Part shown: positions 5,116-5,219 of the stretch, in pieces
Layout of the letters: each line of letters starts with the position of its first letter
Position numbering within the stretch: the stretch's first letter is position 1
From: Thermoplasmata archaeon
GTDB taxonomy: Archaea > Thermoplasmatota > Thermoplasmata > Lutacidiplasmatales > UBA184
Length of the DNA: 5,219 nt
NCBI GenBank assembly: GCA_030043865.1
Contig: JASHWZ010000190.1
Coordinates: forward strand, 1 to 5,219
Reading direction: 5' to 3'
Made by a program: the position numbers and the translations under genes
Notes under the pieces: generated by a model
The model's database searches: none
What the model saw: the letters and a program-made list of their open reading frames with translations, nothing else
Told to the model about the DNA's origin: nothing

Positions 5116-5219
5116 GTGGCCGAGAAGTTCGTTGCGCGGGTCGACCGGATCCTGAAGGCGCGCGACTCGCTGGTCTGCGTCGGGCTCGACCCGGACCCCG
5201 GTCAGATGCCGAAGCCGCT
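5116..5219 (+). CDS. pyrF: Orotidine 5'-phosphate decarboxylase, N-terminal fragment
   Basis: PyrF converts OMP to UMP, the last step of de novo UMP synthesis, in the cytoplasm. Only 34 codons lie inside the window. They read as a helix (EKFVARVDRILKARDSL) followed by VCVGLDPDPGQMPKP. The string VGLDPDPxxxP at residues 22-32 marks the longer, second group of OMP decarboxylases found in many bacteria and in haloarchaea, rather than the short archaeal type that opens with a strand like LILALD. Asp25 in this motif is an expected substrate-contacting residue. The lysine/aspartate catalytic motif lies beyond the right edge. The GTG at 5116 fits the promoter spacing and the usual length of N-terminus before this motif. 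No pyrimidine-pathway neighbour is visible, and the gene is divergent from rpa. Confidence 0.8.
   Translation, partial: MAEKFVARVDRILKARDSLVCVGLDPDPGQMPKP

Noticed and set aside
1..5219. CRISPR array, insertion sequence, tRNA, integrase or defence cassette
   Set aside because: I saw no regularly spaced repeats, terminal inverted repeats, tRNA-like folds or transposase motifs, and nearly all of the DNA is accounted for by conserved genes.

Overview
The window reads as chromosomal DNA of a high-GC archaeon, most likely from the Thermoplasmatota or a neighbouring euryarchaeal group. The evidence is a zinc-ribbon, triple-OB-fold RPA followed by an RPA-associated protein (COG3390 type), an archaeal COG1340-type coiled-coil protein, and a membrane-anchored FKBP with an archaeal-type flap insertion and nine N-glycosylation sequons. 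Promoters also look archaeal: A/T-rich boxes lie about 25-28 bases upstream of several start codons, with little or no 5' leader. Four of the seven genes appear to start with GTG. The lineage call is inferred from gene content only.

Layout, left to right: (1) the first 15 codons of a minus-strand gene whose N-terminus resembles acyl-CoA dehydrogenases; (2) head-to-head with it, larB on the plus strand, closed by a perfect 10-bp hairpin; (3) a plus-strand 300-residue coiled-coil protein; (4) convergent with it, only 8 bases away, a minus-strand extracytoplasmic FKBP-type prolyl isomerase, with a TATA-like box about 100 bases upstream and a possible 16-codon leader ORF between them; (5) a minus-strand operon rpa-rpap with a 1-base stop/start overlap and a strong Shine-Dalgarno; (6) divergent from rpa, the first 34 codons of a plus-strand pyrF.

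The genes are mostly unrelated housekeeping functions: nickel-pincer cofactor synthesis, extracellular protein folding, single-stranded DNA binding and pyrimidine synthesis. The only clear functional partnership is rpa-rpap, where translational coupling suggests the two proteins are made together and act as one ssDNA-binding complex. I see no CRISPR array, transposon, tRNA, rRNA, integrase or defence cassette. The most unusual items are the FKBP leader region, the FKBP's large insertions, and a larB with no other lar gene in view. None of these amounts to a clear new system. There is no gene-free stretch over 300 bases.
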